Part shown: one piece after another, positions 8,101 to 15,095 of the stretch
Numbering within the stretch: position 1 is the first letter of the stretch
How the letters are laid out: the number at the start of each line of letters is the position of its first letter
Source: an uncultured Clostridia bacterium
GTDB taxonomy: Bacteria > Bacillota > Clostridia > Christensenellales > UBA1242
DNA: 54,160 nucleotides
Assembly (NCBI GenBank): GCA_944383315.1
Contig: CALWPB010000006.1
Span: 1 to 54,160, forward strand
Direction: 5' to 3'
Program-made: the position numbers and the translations under genes
The notes under the pieces: model-generated
The model's database searches: none
The model's input: the letters and a program-made list of their open reading frames with translations, nothing else
Told to the model about the DNA's origin: nothing

Positions 8101-9029
8101 ATAATGAATCAATAGGAATTATCACCTTTAATGCCGAGCAAGAGAGCGCGATTGAAGATGCTATTGATGAAGAATGCAACCGCAACCCGAAGTTCCGCGA
8201 TATGATACTGCGCGAACAGAACCGCAAGGAAGACGGCGAAGACATCAGTATTTTTGTCAAGAACCTTGAAAATGTACAAGGTGATGAGCGCGATATAATT
8301 ATTTTTAGCATAGGCTACGCGCAAAACGAATATGGCAAGGTTGTCGCACACTTTGGTCCTCTATCTACCGAAGGTGGTGAAAATAGATTAAATGTAGCCA
8401 TTACTCGTGCAAAATCAAAAATATATGTAGTAACAAGTATTGAGCCCGAAGAACTCAATGTCGAAGGCACAAAAAATGCAGGACCTAAACTCTTTAAACA
8501 ATATTTGCGCTATGTGCGCGCTGTATCAAACGGAAATCAGACCGAAGCGAAGATAATACTTGAAAATGTACTAACTATTCCCGAAACACCAAAGCCAAAA
8601 CTTGTGATAAACGACCTTGAACAACGCATTAAGACTGAGTTAGAGAAACTTGGCTACAAAGTCGAAACAAACATAGGTAACGCGGATTACAAGATTTCGC
8701 TTGCGATTTATGATAAAACTTTAGACCGCTATCTTGTTGGTGTAGAATGTGATTATGCGGCTTACGAATCGTCTGATTCGTTGCTTGAACGTGATGTATA
8801 TCGCCCCACCTTCTTGCACGCGCGTGGCTGGGATATAATTAGAGTTTGGAGCCGTGATTGGTGGTTGCACAAACAAAAAGTAATTAATACTATCGTTAAA
8901 ATTGCAGACAAAAACAAAGCAAAATTTCAATCACAAAAAGAAAGTGAGGCTGCCCCTAAAAAGCGCACCCGCACAATAAAAATTAAGCCAAAAGCGAAAC
9001 CAATAAAAGTTACAAACAGCACAAAATAA
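5142..9029 (+). CDS. SF1 helicase with N-terminal DUF4011-like and C-terminal nuclease-like domains
   Basis: 1295 aa. The N-terminal ~300 residues (YYKERLIEISGKNRSLYTRK and on) resemble the DUF4011 region of large Upf1-like helicases. Walker A GPPGTGKS is at residues 341-348. A long helical insertion follows, then Walker B FDEASQ (about 839), the GDSKQLRP motif (about 863) and LNVAITRAKSKIYVVTS (about 1081). The C-terminus (about 1160-1250) has VGVECDYAAYESSDSLLERD and ARGWDIIRVWSRDWW, matching the small endonuclease-like domain (REase/Vsr-like) found at the end of such helicases. It should unwind or translocate on nucleic acid and perhaps cut it. Single-protein helicase-nucleases of this build are often phage-defence factors; that role is inferred. 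It stands alone beside a Fic gene in an accessory zone. Confidence 0.8.
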   Translation: MKSIYTYYKERLIEISGKNRSLYTRKTSKKYSYDLGKTLDGDYDAIAEFLDFLWKGKTYSFTVIGKQQKERLYKNLGVEHKMKSAYAALDTLIGNERTAQALRVERQRRDETKRAISSQITSLKNLKRDIEEFAKETGRYELYIGYPFVQGCIGKDVLIKAPLLLFPVTIEMPDENTVEIEIKRDESVQLNKVFVVAYAQNHRLNLEDMDMEFKGKLGTQFKNIQEVVDYMRKFGFHIGYSARKGIFDFEKSKEPQLHDPIEVKQYCMLGRFPLANSIYNDYTLLEKKKLTNEAIDELLYAKRPKKIKKPDEHLYTVGNLDYAQQNAILNLNKNGNIVIYGPPGTGKSQTIVNAITDAIVKHKRVLVVSQKKAALDVVFNRLGTLNNKAMYVIDPEKNKNAFYDRVRTTHQQIMDSVPTDSRNDYDSVEQKIDAETTELQTISDILFTKQPFGLSLQEMYANSYVLGKTSYDYTIYQNMLRSPKILKFNYNELSENLRLIREKNKAELYYRFLEAKKSNPFIDNLKPDIEFHTLTQTTSQLNKLLSERIAPFDMSKYPNSRQLIAYYLDNKLSVEKMKPLVKFVAKDTNRSTYNTLRTSYVLFPMYPFAKMAMNKKEKQTEQQFNETIEAIEEYTQDFKFLREVLTDTGYAMMIDNVLNGNTLYLRLLRDALNSYVELRDVNSMLSQLNHIERTILNFAYKNTTTKAHYLDTLNHLLPIRIYYEVTLLEDKYKNELSLILDYDNAKNRIISLKSELNTVSKALCDEQFRQEYIDMFNKDPENKNYLYQISKQQNQWPIRKFMEIYGEYLFTLFPCWLLSPEGACTILPLVRNLFDIVLFDEASQVFIENTLPVIYRGKNIVVAGDSKQLRPTATFMKRYLGNDENEELDESTQAALEVESLLDLAMTRYTSAHLTYHYRSRSEELINFSNNAFYEGRLEIAPNTTHNLGKKPVVRIKVDGRWIDRKNIAEAKAIVDLLKKIFSTRKNNESIGIITFNAEQESAIEDAIDEECNRNPKFRDMILREQNRKEDGEDISIFVKNLENVQGDERDIIIFSIGYAQNEYGKVVAHFGPLSTEGGENRLNVAITRAKSKIYVVTSIEPEELNVEGTKNAGPKLFKQYLRYVRAVSNGNQTEAKIILENVLTIPETPKPKLVINDLEQRIKTELEKLGYKVETNIGNADYKISLAIYDKTLDRYLVGVECDYAAYESSDSLLERDVYRPTFLHARGWDIIRVWSRDWWLHKQKVINTIVKIADKNKAKFQSQKESEAAPKKRTRTIKIKPKAKPIKVTNSTK

Positions 9030-9082
9030 CCGCTAAAATAAAATTCTAAAAAATCCCCCCAAAAAATACAAATAATTATGCA

Positions 9083-9114
9083 AAAAATAGCCTTAAAAAC
9101 ATAGGGCTATTTTT
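9083..9114. terminator. Bidirectional terminator between the helicase and fic genes
   Basis: AAAAATAGCC (9083-9092) pairs with GGCTATTTTT (9105-9114), giving A and T flanks on both strands. It serves the convergent helicase (+) and Fic (-) genes. Confidence 0.7.
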
Positions 9115-10003
9115 ATTTGTTTTTATAGGATATACGGAAATAATCAAGCCACGATTTGTATTTATCTTGTGCCGCAAGACAAGTATCAAGCAAATATCCT
9201 TGCTCATTAGTCCACTCATTCAAACCACGATAATAATAGTATTTATTTACATCTTCTATAATAAAAGGTACAATGTTATTTGCAAGACATTCTTTAAACA
9301 TTATAAGGCGCCCTACCCTACCATTACCGTCTTGAAACGGATGTAATGTTTCAAACTCGTAATGGAACTCAACTATATCGTGAAAAGTTTTAATATTTTT
9401 TGTATTATAATTATTAAGTAAATTTGTCATTTCTTGCTGTACCTTTTCGGGCGGACAAGTTGTTTTGCCACCAACTTCATTAGGTACTGCCTTGTATTCG
9501 CCGACACGAAACCACGATTTTGTACTATCTACCGTACCTGTTTTTAGAATAAAATGCAATTTTTTTATAATAGATTCATTTAATTGCTCGTTCGCATTAT
9601 CAAGAATAATATCAAAGCAACGGAAATGATTATTTGCTTCAATTATATCGTCAACTCTTGTTTTACCCGTTTCCCCTAAAGTGCGTGTTTCAAAAATCAT
9701 TCGCGTTTGCTCTTCCGTCAAAGTACTGCCTTCAATATGATTTGAGTTATATGCAAGCGCTATTTGCGTCTTATGATAAATACCACCTGTTATACTGTTA
9801 TTCCTTTCTTCAAGCAAACGGTCTAGCAAAATATTGTCTGTTTTATTATTTTTATGTTGCAAAAAAGGCGGCTTTGCGTCATCTGGTATAAGCCAAGTTT
9901 TCCCCTTTAAAATCGCTCCCGCTATAAGTCCGTGCGCACAATAATTTCTTACTGTTCGGTCTGCAAGCCCCCACTTTGCAGCAAATTCGCTTACTGTAAG
10001 CAT
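9113..10003 (-). CDS. Fic family protein with N-terminal HTH domain
   Basis: 296 aa. Residues 1-45 (MLTVSEFAAKWGLADRTVRN and on) form a MerR/excisionase-like helix-turn-helix ending in a KTWLIPDDA wing. The Fic core carries HPFQDGNGRVGR from about residue 221, an exact HPFx(D/E)GNGRxxR motif, so it should transfer AMP or another nucleotide moiety to protein side chains. An inhibitory-helix motif of the (S/T)xxxE(G/N) type, SNHIEG, is present at 87-92, so the enzyme is predicted to be self-inhibited (class II). The ATG at 10003 is chosen because AAGGGGG lies just before it. The fused HTH and the palindromic operators in its promoter suggest it controls its own expression. I see no separate antitoxin gene. 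Confidence 0.85.
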   Translation of the reverse strand: MLTVSEFAAKWGLADRTVRNYCAHGLIAGAILKGKTWLIPDDAKPPFLQHKNNKTDNILLDRLLEERNNSITGGIYHKTQIALAYNSNHIEGSTLTEEQTRMIFETRTLGETGKTRVDDIIEANNHFRCFDIILDNANEQLNESIIKKLHFILKTGTVDSTKSWFRVGEYKAVPNEVGGKTTCPPEKVQQEMTNLLNNYNTKNIKTFHDIVEFHYEFETLHPFQDGNGRVGRLIMFKECLANNIVPFIIEDVNKYYYYRGLNEWTNEQGYLLDTCLAAQDKYKSWLDYFRISYKNK

Positions 10004-10022
10004 AATATACCCCCTTATATAT

Positions 10023-10051
10023 ATTATATGCCGATATCGGCAAAAAATCAA
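10023..10051 (-). promoter_or_regulatory. fic promoter with operator in the spacer
   Basis: Minus strand: -35 TTGATT (10046-10051), a 17-bp spacer and -10 TATAAT (10023-10028). The palindrome TGCCGATATCGGCA fills the -10-proximal 14 bp of the spacer, so a bound protein would block RNA polymerase. Confidence 0.7.
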
Positions 10052-10085
10052 GAGTTTTATAACATTTTCTTGCCGATATCGGCAA
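10029..10085. promoter_or_regulatory. Two identical palindromic operators of fic
   Basis: TGCCGATATCGGCA occurs at 10029-10042 and 10071-10084. The second is extended to TTGCCGATATCGGCAA at 10070-10085. Centres are 42 bp apart, four helical turns, so dimers would sit on the same face. A half site, TTGCCGATAA, follows at 10131-10140. The HTH of the Fic protein is the natural candidate ligand (inference). Confidence 0.7.
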
Positions 10086-10102
10086 ATTTATTTTAAAATT
10101 TA

Positions 10103-10133
10103 TAAAAAAACAACCTTTTTAATTGAAAGGTTG
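10103..10133 (-). terminator. Terminator of the sufCB operon
   Basis: Minus strand: CAACCTTT and AAAGGTTG arms around a short AT loop, followed by eight Ts. It lies 34 bp past the sufB stop and separates it from the fic promoter. Confidence 0.8.
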
Positions 10134-10166
10134 CCGATAAAATATAGTTTAATTAGCGCGAATTTT

Positions 10167-11084
10167 TTACGATAAAAAGCCTTTTATGATTAAGTCTTCG
10201 GCTTGCTCTTTTGTGAGCCCAAGAGTTTGGAGTTTTATTATTTGTTCGCCCGCAATTTTTCCTATTGCAGCCTCGTGTGTAAGATTTGCATTGGCATCGG
10301 TATTTTTAAGCGCGGGAGTAGACGAAACTTGCGCCTTATCCATAACTATTGCATCACACTCAATATGCCCAAAACATTCATTGTTTCCGTCTACCACCGA
10401 ATTAAATTGCTGGCGGCTACTTCCCTTTGCAACCGAGCGGCTGATAACATTAGTACTTGAGCCTTTACCGTTTAGGCTAACAACAAATTCAGTCGTGGCG
10501 GTTTCGGTATTTTCGGTCAAAATACTTTCTTTAATATCAAGGCTAGCATTGTCGGCAAGGTCGGCAACAGTCTTGCGAATACTTGCGCTCACACCCCCGA
10601 TTTGTATTGTTTCCATTTGCATAGCAGCGCCGTTACTTAAATGCACTACCGTAGTAGGATTAAGAATTTTTGCCGAATTTTTGTTTCCCGTGCCAAGATG
10701 ACGCTCAACATAGCGCACGCGCGAATTTTCCCCAATATAAAAAGTATGTATGCCATCGTGCCCGCTCGCTTCACTACCTGTATTGTGCACCCCGCAGCCC
10801 GCAACAATCAGCACATCGCAGTTTTTCCCGATATAAAAATCATTGTAGACTAGGTCATTGAGCCCCGTTTCAGTAACAATTACAGGAATATGCAGGCTTT
10901 GTCCACGCGTACCGTCTGCGATGCGAATATCAATGCCCGACTTGTCCGTCTTGGACTCAATCACGATACCAGCAGCATTTGCTCTGCCCACGAGTTCGCC
11001 ATTTTTGCGAATATTGTACGCACCTGCAGGGACATCGTGCAGCCCAGCAATTTGCTGTAACAACTCATTGTCAATCTTATTCAT
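10167..11084 (-). CDS. sufB: SufB/SufD-family Fe-S cluster assembly scaffold (SmsB-like)
   Basis: 305 aa, shorter than classical SufB (about 470 aa). It has the beta-helix core and the typical C-terminal signature LTHEAAIGKIAGEQIIKLQT, with an Ala-Glu-Asp helix and GF near the end. Its start overlaps the end of sufC by 8 bp, so the two are translated together. SufB with the ATPase SufC forms the Fe-S scaffold. There is no SufD, SufS or SufU nearby, which matches the minimal two-gene SMS/SmsCB arrangement known in anaerobes and archaea. Cytoplasmic. A conserved His/Cys pair as cluster ligand cannot be settled by eye; candidates are the Cys in AGCGVHN and in NECFGH. Confidence 0.85.
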   Translation of the reverse strand: MNKIDNELLQQIAGLHDVPAGAYNIRKNGELVGRANAAGIVIESKTDKSGIDIRIADGTRGQSLHIPVIVTETGLNDLVYNDFYIGKNCDVLIVAGCGVHNTGSEASGHDGIHTFYIGENSRVRYVERHLGTGNKNSAKILNPTTVVHLSNGAAMQMETIQIGGVSASIRKTVADLADNASLDIKESILTENTETATTEFVVSLNGKGSSTNVISRSVAKGSSRQQFNSVVDGNNECFGHIECDAIVMDKAQVSSTPALKNTDANANLTHEAAIGKIAGEQIIKLQTLGLTKEQAEDLIIKGFLS

Positions 11085-11796
11085 TTTCGCTCCTTAATTT
11101 GTCGCATTTGCCGAAATTTTGCAACTTAGGCATTATTTTTGCGGGCGCACCGTGCATCGCAATTTCACCGTCTTTGATAAGAATAATCTCATCAGCACTG
11201 GCAAAAAGTTTTTCTTGGTGGCTTATAATAATATTTGTGCGATTTCCATTAATAGATTTTTTGAAAATATCGACTAAACTATTAAAACTCCAAATATCAA
11301 TGCCCGCTTCGGGCTCGTCAAAGATATTGAGCGGACAATCACGAGCAAGCACTCCTGCTAGTTCAATGCGCTTTAATTCGCCGCCAGACAAAGTGCTATT
11401 CAGCTCACGGTCGAGATAATCGCGTGCGCAAAGCCCTACACTAGACAAATACTCACAAGCCTGCGCGGTGGTGAGTTTCTTGCCGCTTGCCTGTTCAAGC
11501 AAAATGCGTGCGGTTAGCCCCTTAAAACGTACAGGTTGCTGGAATGCAAAACCTATACCTAGACGCGCGCGCTCGGTAATACTTAGACGCGTAATGTCCC
11601 GCCCGTTAAAAATGATTTGCCCCGTCGAGAGCGGATAGATACCCATAATTATTTTTGCAAGAGTGGACTTTCCACAACCATTAGCGCCCGTAATGACGTA
11701 GTTTTTGCCCTTTTCAAAGTCAAAATTAATATTTGATAAAATCACTTTTTCGCCGTTTTCTTGCGCCGAAAATTTTATATTTTTTAATGTAAGCAT
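11077..11796 (-). CDS. sufC: SufC-like ABC ATPase of Fe-S assembly (SmsC-like)
   Basis: 239 aa ABC ATPase. Walker A is GANGCGKST, the Q-loop region is GIGFAFQQPVRFKGL (typical of SufC), the signature is LSGGELKRIELAGVL and Walker B is LNIFDEPEAGIDIWS. SufC hydrolyses ATP to drive conformational change of the SufB scaffold. First gene of a two-gene operon. The ATG at 11796 is preferred over upstream frame extension because a promoter (11803-11831) ends 6 bases before it, and no ribosome site is visible, so translation is probably leaderless. Confidence 0.9.
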   Translation of the reverse strand: MLTLKNIKFSAQENGEKVILSNINFDFEKGKNYVITGANGCGKSTLAKIIMGIYPLSTGQIIFNGRDITRLSITERARLGIGFAFQQPVRFKGLTARILLEQASGKKLTTAQACEYLSSVGLCARDYLDRELNSTLSGGELKRIELAGVLARDCPLNIFDEPEAGIDIWSFNSLVDIFKKSINGNRTNIIISHQEKLFASADEIILIKDGEIAMHGAPAKIMPKLQNFGKCDKLRSENE

Positions 11797-11802
11797 AATT
11801 TT

Positions 11803-11831
11803 ATTATAGCACAATCTAAACCATTATACAA
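11803..11831 (-). promoter_or_regulatory. sufCB promoter, predicted leaderless
   Basis: Minus strand: -35 TTGTAT (11826-11831), a 17-bp spacer, -10 TATAAT (11803-11808). The A of the ATG is the seventh base after the -10, where transcription should start. Confidence 0.65.
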
Positions 11832-11844
11832 CCGCATAAACAAA

Positions 11845-12006
11845 AAAAACGTAGCAAAAAAGCTATCGTCTTTTTAAGTGGATGAGATTCTTCGCAGGCT
11901 AGTCTACGATGTCCGTCTCAGAATGGCTAGTACCCCTAAATATATTTAAAGAACTGTCATTTTGAGCCCAACCGACAAAGACGAAGACGAAAAATCTATT
12001 CCACTT
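11845..12006. repeat. Fold-back intergenic element (AGATTCTTCG/CTCAGAATG family), copy 1
   Basis: Fills the middle of the 390-bp gap between sufC and the AAA ATPase. Outer arms are AAGTGGATGAGATTCTTCG (11876 on) and its imperfect complement, ending CCACTT near 12006. Inner arms are GTCTCAGAATGGC and GTCATTTTGAGCCC. The 20-bp core CTACGATGTCCGTCTCAGAA recurs inverted in the element at 37205-37305. A short hairpin at 11845-11875 (ACG-TAGC/GCTA-CGT) with T tracts flanks it. The rest of the gap up to 12203 is AT-rich and without a gene. Confidence 0.65.
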
Positions 12007-12203
12007 GCTTGATTTTGAGATATAAGGCTTGAAATATTAACTCAATAATCTTTATTAACAAATTATCACTTGACAAATATAACTGCTATGTTAAAATGTT
12101 TATATAGATTTATCTTAATATGGCAACAGAAAATAGCACTAATATACTAATTTTATAAAACATTTAAAAAATTTTTACAATCATTTTTTAGGGATAAAGA
12201 ATA

Positions 12204-13118
12204 ATGGCAAAATATGTTGAAAAATTCATACTTCCTAGCGAAGAAATAGAAGAAAAATTGATTGCAGACCGAATGGAGTACAACGGCAGAGATTTTGGTT
12301 ATATAGATAATATTTATCCTTGCCGCTTATTCACCGCAAAGCAATTAACAGAACTAGATTTTGAAACAATAACGATTTTATACGGCGGGAACGGTTCGGG
12401 CAAAAGCACTTTGTTAAACTTAATTGCAAATAAACTAGGTTTAAAAAGAATTGCCGACTTTAACAACAGCGAATTATACAACGATTATTTAAACTATTGC
12501 AAAATAAGGATGGCTGAAGATGAAGAAGGTTACATTTTTCAGCAAGTTCCCCACAAAAGCAGAATAATAACGAGCGATGATATTTTTGAATATATGTCAA
12601 CGGCAAGAGAAAATAATCGCGAAATTGCAAACAATACCGAAGATATGCGAATTGAGTACAAAAAACTAAAATACGGCGAAAATATTAGGCTTGAAGGTTT
12701 AAGTAATTATGAAGAATTTAGTAAACAAGTTGATGCGCGCAAAAAATCGCTGTCCAAAAGAAAATTTCTTTATAAATTTGCAGGTAAAGAAGTTAGATTA
12801 AAAAGCAACGGCGAAACCGCTATTGAATATTTTAAAACAAAATTAGAAAATGATTGTTTATATTGCCTAGACGAACCCGAAAACAGTTTATCGCCAAAAT
12901 TCCAAAAAGAATTAGTAAAAATACTTGAAAATCAAGCAAGGTTTTGCGGTTGTCAATTTATTATTGCGACACATTCACCTTTTGTCCTATCCCTAAAAGG
13001 CGCAAAAATTTACGATTTGGATAGTACCCCCGTAGATATCAAAAACTGGTGGGAACTAGAGAACACAAAAGAATATTTTAAATTCTTTAAAGAAAATGAA
13101 GATTTATTTTTAAAATAA
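12204..13118 (+). CDS. AAA/ABC-type ATPase, single gene
   Basis: 304 aa. Walker A YGGNGSGKSTLLNLIANKLG is at about residues 65-84. The Walker B/D-loop is YCLDEPENSLSPKFQKELVK, and a His switch lies in IIATHSPFVLSLKGAKIYDL. This is the compact AAA_21/SMC-like ATPase layout with a long insertion between the motifs that holds a degenerate signature-like region. The C-terminal WWELENTKEYFKFF is typical of this group. Such proteins occur alone or with a nuclease partner in phage defence; no partner is encoded next to it, so its role is open. A terminator follows at once, so it is monocistronic. Confidence 0.75.
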   Translation: MAKYVEKFILPSEEIEEKLIADRMEYNGRDFGYIDNIYPCRLFTAKQLTELDFETITILYGGNGSGKSTLLNLIANKLGLKRIADFNNSELYNDYLNYCKIRMAEDEEGYIFQQVPHKSRIITSDDIFEYMSTARENNREIANNTEDMRIEYKKLKYGENIRLEGLSNYEEFSKQVDARKKSLSKRKFLYKFAGKEVRLKSNGETAIEYFKTKLENDCLYCLDEPENSLSPKFQKELVKILENQARFCGCQFIIATHSPFVLSLKGAKIYDLDSTPVDIKNWWELENTKEYFKFFKENEDLFLK

Positions 13119-13161
13119 AGTTATAAAAAAACTCTAAAGCTTGTAACCTTTGAAACTAGCA

Positions 13162-13198
13162 AAAAAGATAGTGGAATAAACTTTTTCACTATCTTTTT
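13162..13198. terminator. Bidirectional terminator after the AAA ATPase
   Basis: AAAAAGATAGTG (13162-13173) pairs perfectly with CACTATCTTTTT (13187-13198). It serves the ATPase (+) and the convergent XRE pair (-). Confidence 0.8.
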
Positions 13199-13245
13199 AT
13201 ATTAATTTGAAACATAATCAACTAAAAATTAATAAATTGTTTTTA

Positions 13246-13593
13246 TTATTTGTTTAATTCTTTTTCGCTCTTACCGCTATTATTTTTATTAGCAAGTATG
13301 GCATCAACATAGCCATTTACTTGAATTAAATCGGTATTGTCAAGAGCCTTTATTTTGTTAATTAAATTAATTTGTTGTTCATTTAGATAGCCGAAATCAA
13401 ATGCCTTTGTTATATGGTCGCAAAGATAATCAAGTGATACACCATAATAATCGGCAATTTTTATTAAAGTTTCAATAGTTGGTTGAGTTTTTCCCAACTC
13501 ATAATTTGCATAAGTCGCTTGTGTTACTTGCAAAATCGGTGCAATATCATATTGCGAAAGCCTTGCTCGTTCTCGTAATTGTTTCAATTTCAT
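13246..13593 (-). CDS. XRE-family transcriptional regulator
   Basis: 115 aa. Residues 1-62 are a lambda-repressor-type HTH: MKLKQLRERARLSQYDIAPI, then LQVTQATYANYELGKTQPTI with the recognition helix. The C-terminal third is helical and Asn/Ile-rich (QQINLINKIKALDN...LIQVNGYVDAIL), like the short tail that follows this HTH in clostridial regulators. The ATG at 13593 has GGAG eight bases upstream. It lies 31 bp downstream of another XRE gene on the same strand and is probably co-transcribed with it. Confidence 0.85.
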   Translation of the reverse strand: MKLKQLRERARLSQYDIAPILQVTQATYANYELGKTQPTIETLIKIADYYGVSLDYLCDHITKAFDFGYLNEQQINLINKIKALDNTDLIQVNGYVDAILANKNNSGKSEKELNK

Positions 13594-13624
13594 AATTTTC
13601 TCCAATCTATAAAAATTAGCATAA

Positions 13625-13870
13625 CTAATAAGTACCTTCTAAATTCTTATCCTTAAATAAATCATCATCGAAAAAATCATAAAGTGAAATATCTAATGCT
13701 TGACACAAATCGAGTATTGTTCTTGTTCCCGTATTTTTGCTTTTACCATAAAATATGCTTTTCAATGAACCTGCGGGCATACCCGCTAAATTTGCTAATT
13801 TATTTGGAGTTATTCCGCGTTTATCACACAAAGCATATATCCTTTTTGTAATTGCTTCTTCTAATTTCAT
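13625..13870 (-). CDS. Small XRE-family regulator
   Basis: 81 aa, essentially one HTH domain (RGITPNKLANLAGMPAGSLK is the helix-turn-helix), ending LCQALDISLYDFFDDDLF, the standard close of Cro/CI-type regulators. The ATG at 13870 is preferred to a TTG five codons upstream. First gene of a two-regulator unit. Palindromic boxes lie just upstream (13889-13943). The pairing of two different XRE proteins suggests joint or antagonistic control of this region. Confidence 0.8.
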   Translation of the reverse strand: MKLEEAITKRIYALCDKRGITPNKLANLAGMPAGSLKSIFYGKSKNTGTRTILDLCQALDISLYDFFDDDLFKDKNLEGTY

Positions 13871-13888
13871 ATTTTCTATTCCCAAAGT

Positions 13889-13943
13889 TATATCTTCTAT
13901 AATTTTAACAAAATAATGTTTTATATATGGAAGATATATCTTC
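13889..13943. promoter_or_regulatory. Palindromic operator-like boxes upstream of the XRE pair
   Basis: GAAGATATATCTTC at 13930-13943 is a perfect 14-bp palindrome. Its half site TATATCTTCTAT recurs at 13889-13900, close to the start codon. Likely binding site of one of the two XRE proteins (inference). Confidence 0.5.
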
Positions 13944-14121
13944 TATTTTGTGATATACATAAAGTAGCCATTATAAACAAAATTATTTGTGTAATAAATA
14001 TTAAAAATCATTAATTTTATAATTTATTAGCGGAATAAAAATAAAATATCTTTATTAAATTATTGATTTAATAAAGAAACTTTGTTAAAATATATAAAAA
14101 TATCAATTTTAAGGGAATATT

Positions 14122-14565
14122 ATGAAAACATTGAATTTTGAAAAGTTGGAGCCTGCAAGGGCTTGCGTGTTTATAGGTAGACAGGAGTTTTTTTATAATA
14201 AAGATATACAGCAAAATATTAGTTTTGCCGTTCATCATCTTATTGCTCAAGGCTTTACAAGATTTTTCTTGTGCGGTGATAGTTATTTCACCACTATTTG
14301 TACGATTGTATTAAATACTGAATTTGTTGGTAGATATAATATTGAAATAGTAAACGCAAATATTTTTGATAAGCAAAACAACGAACTTGTCCCCGACTAC
14401 GAAATACACGAAAATGAATTTTTCGAGCGCACTACCGAAGTTATAGACTATTGCGAGTGTATGATAACATACTTTGACCGCGAATATACTGATTATAATT
14501 ATCGTATGTATCACTATGCAAAATTTAAAGGTTTGCGCGAAATTAATTTGCTTGATTTTAAATAA
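14122..14565 (+). CDS. Hypothetical protein, possible SLOG/YpsA-like fold
   Basis: 147 aa with AAGGGA before the ATG. The opening RACVFIGRQEFF, then a helix (QQNISFAVHHLIAQGFTRFF), LCGDSYFTT, and the later VIDYCECMITYFDREY are arranged like the Rossmann-like SLOG/DUF1273 proteins (pattern: R.C.F.GHR ... LI..G...F..GG ... V..CD.mi.y). The key glycines are only partly kept, so this is a distant or degenerate member. No membrane segment. It stands alone after the XRE pair, divergent from it, so it could be a target of their control. Confidence 0.45.
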   Translation: MKTLNFEKLEPARACVFIGRQEFFYNKDIQQNISFAVHHLIAQGFTRFFLCGDSYFTTICTIVLNTEFVGRYNIEIVNANIFDKQNNELVPDYEIHENEFFERTTEVIDYCECMITYFDREYTDYNYRMYHYAKFKGLREINLLDFK

Positions 14566-14640
14566 AAAGTTATTAATCAAATTATATTGCTAAAAAATAT
14601 TATTTAATAACATAAAAATTTAGTGAAAAAATTTACAAAA

Positions 14641-14665
14641 AAAGCGCTCTTATAAAGAGTGCTTT
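14641..14665 (-). terminator. Terminator of dut
   Basis: AAAGCGCTCT (14641-14650) and AGAGTGCTTT (14656-14665), with one G-T pair. The dut stop codon overlaps the right arm and T-rich DNA follows on the minus strand. Confidence 0.7.
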
Positions 14666-15095
14666 AATTTAGCCCTGTGGAGCCGAAACCACCAGCGCCG
14701 CGGTCGGTATTGCTATCAACTGTGCCTTCCGCTATTTCGCAAGTGTAGAACGGGCAAATGACGAGTTGGGCGATTTTCTGCCCTTTCTCAACAGTGTAAT
14801 CTTCGTGGCTTGTGTTTAACATAATGACTTGAATTTCGCCGCGGTAATTTGTATCAATAGTCCCCGGTGAATTTAGCACCATTAGTCCATTTTTGAGAGC
14901 AAGACCGCTTTTGCTACGCACTTGACCTTCTGTATTTTCGGGCAATTTAATACGCACACCCGTGCTGATAATTTTGCGTTCTCCCGCAGGGATAATAGTG
15001 TCTACATCTGCGTACAAGTCCATACCTGAATCGGTCGGGTGCGCGTATGCGGGAATTTTCGCGGTTTCGGTGATTTTTTCAAAAATTACTTTCAT
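14664..15095 (-). CDS. dut: dUTP diphosphatase (dUTPase)
   Basis: 143 aa trimeric dUTPase. It hydrolyses dUTP to dUMP and pyrophosphate, keeping uracil out of DNA and feeding thymidylate synthesis. All five motifs are seen: AHPTDSGMDLYAD (1), GQVRSKSGLALKNGL (2), GTIDTNYRGEIQVIMLN (3), KGQKIAQLVI (4) and RGAGGFGSTG (5). AAGGAG precedes the ATG. A dCMP deaminase gene, the other enzyme of dUMP supply, lies about 1.1 kb away on the same strand, but a repeat and the Sel1 gene separate them. Confidence 0.95.
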   Translation of the reverse strand: MKVIFEKITETAKIPAYAHPTDSGMDLYADVDTIIPAGERKIISTGVRIKLPENTEGQVRSKSGLALKNGLMVLNSPGTIDTNYRGEIQVIMLNTSHEDYTVEKGQKIAQLVICPFYTCEIAEGTVDSNTDRGAGGFGSTGLN

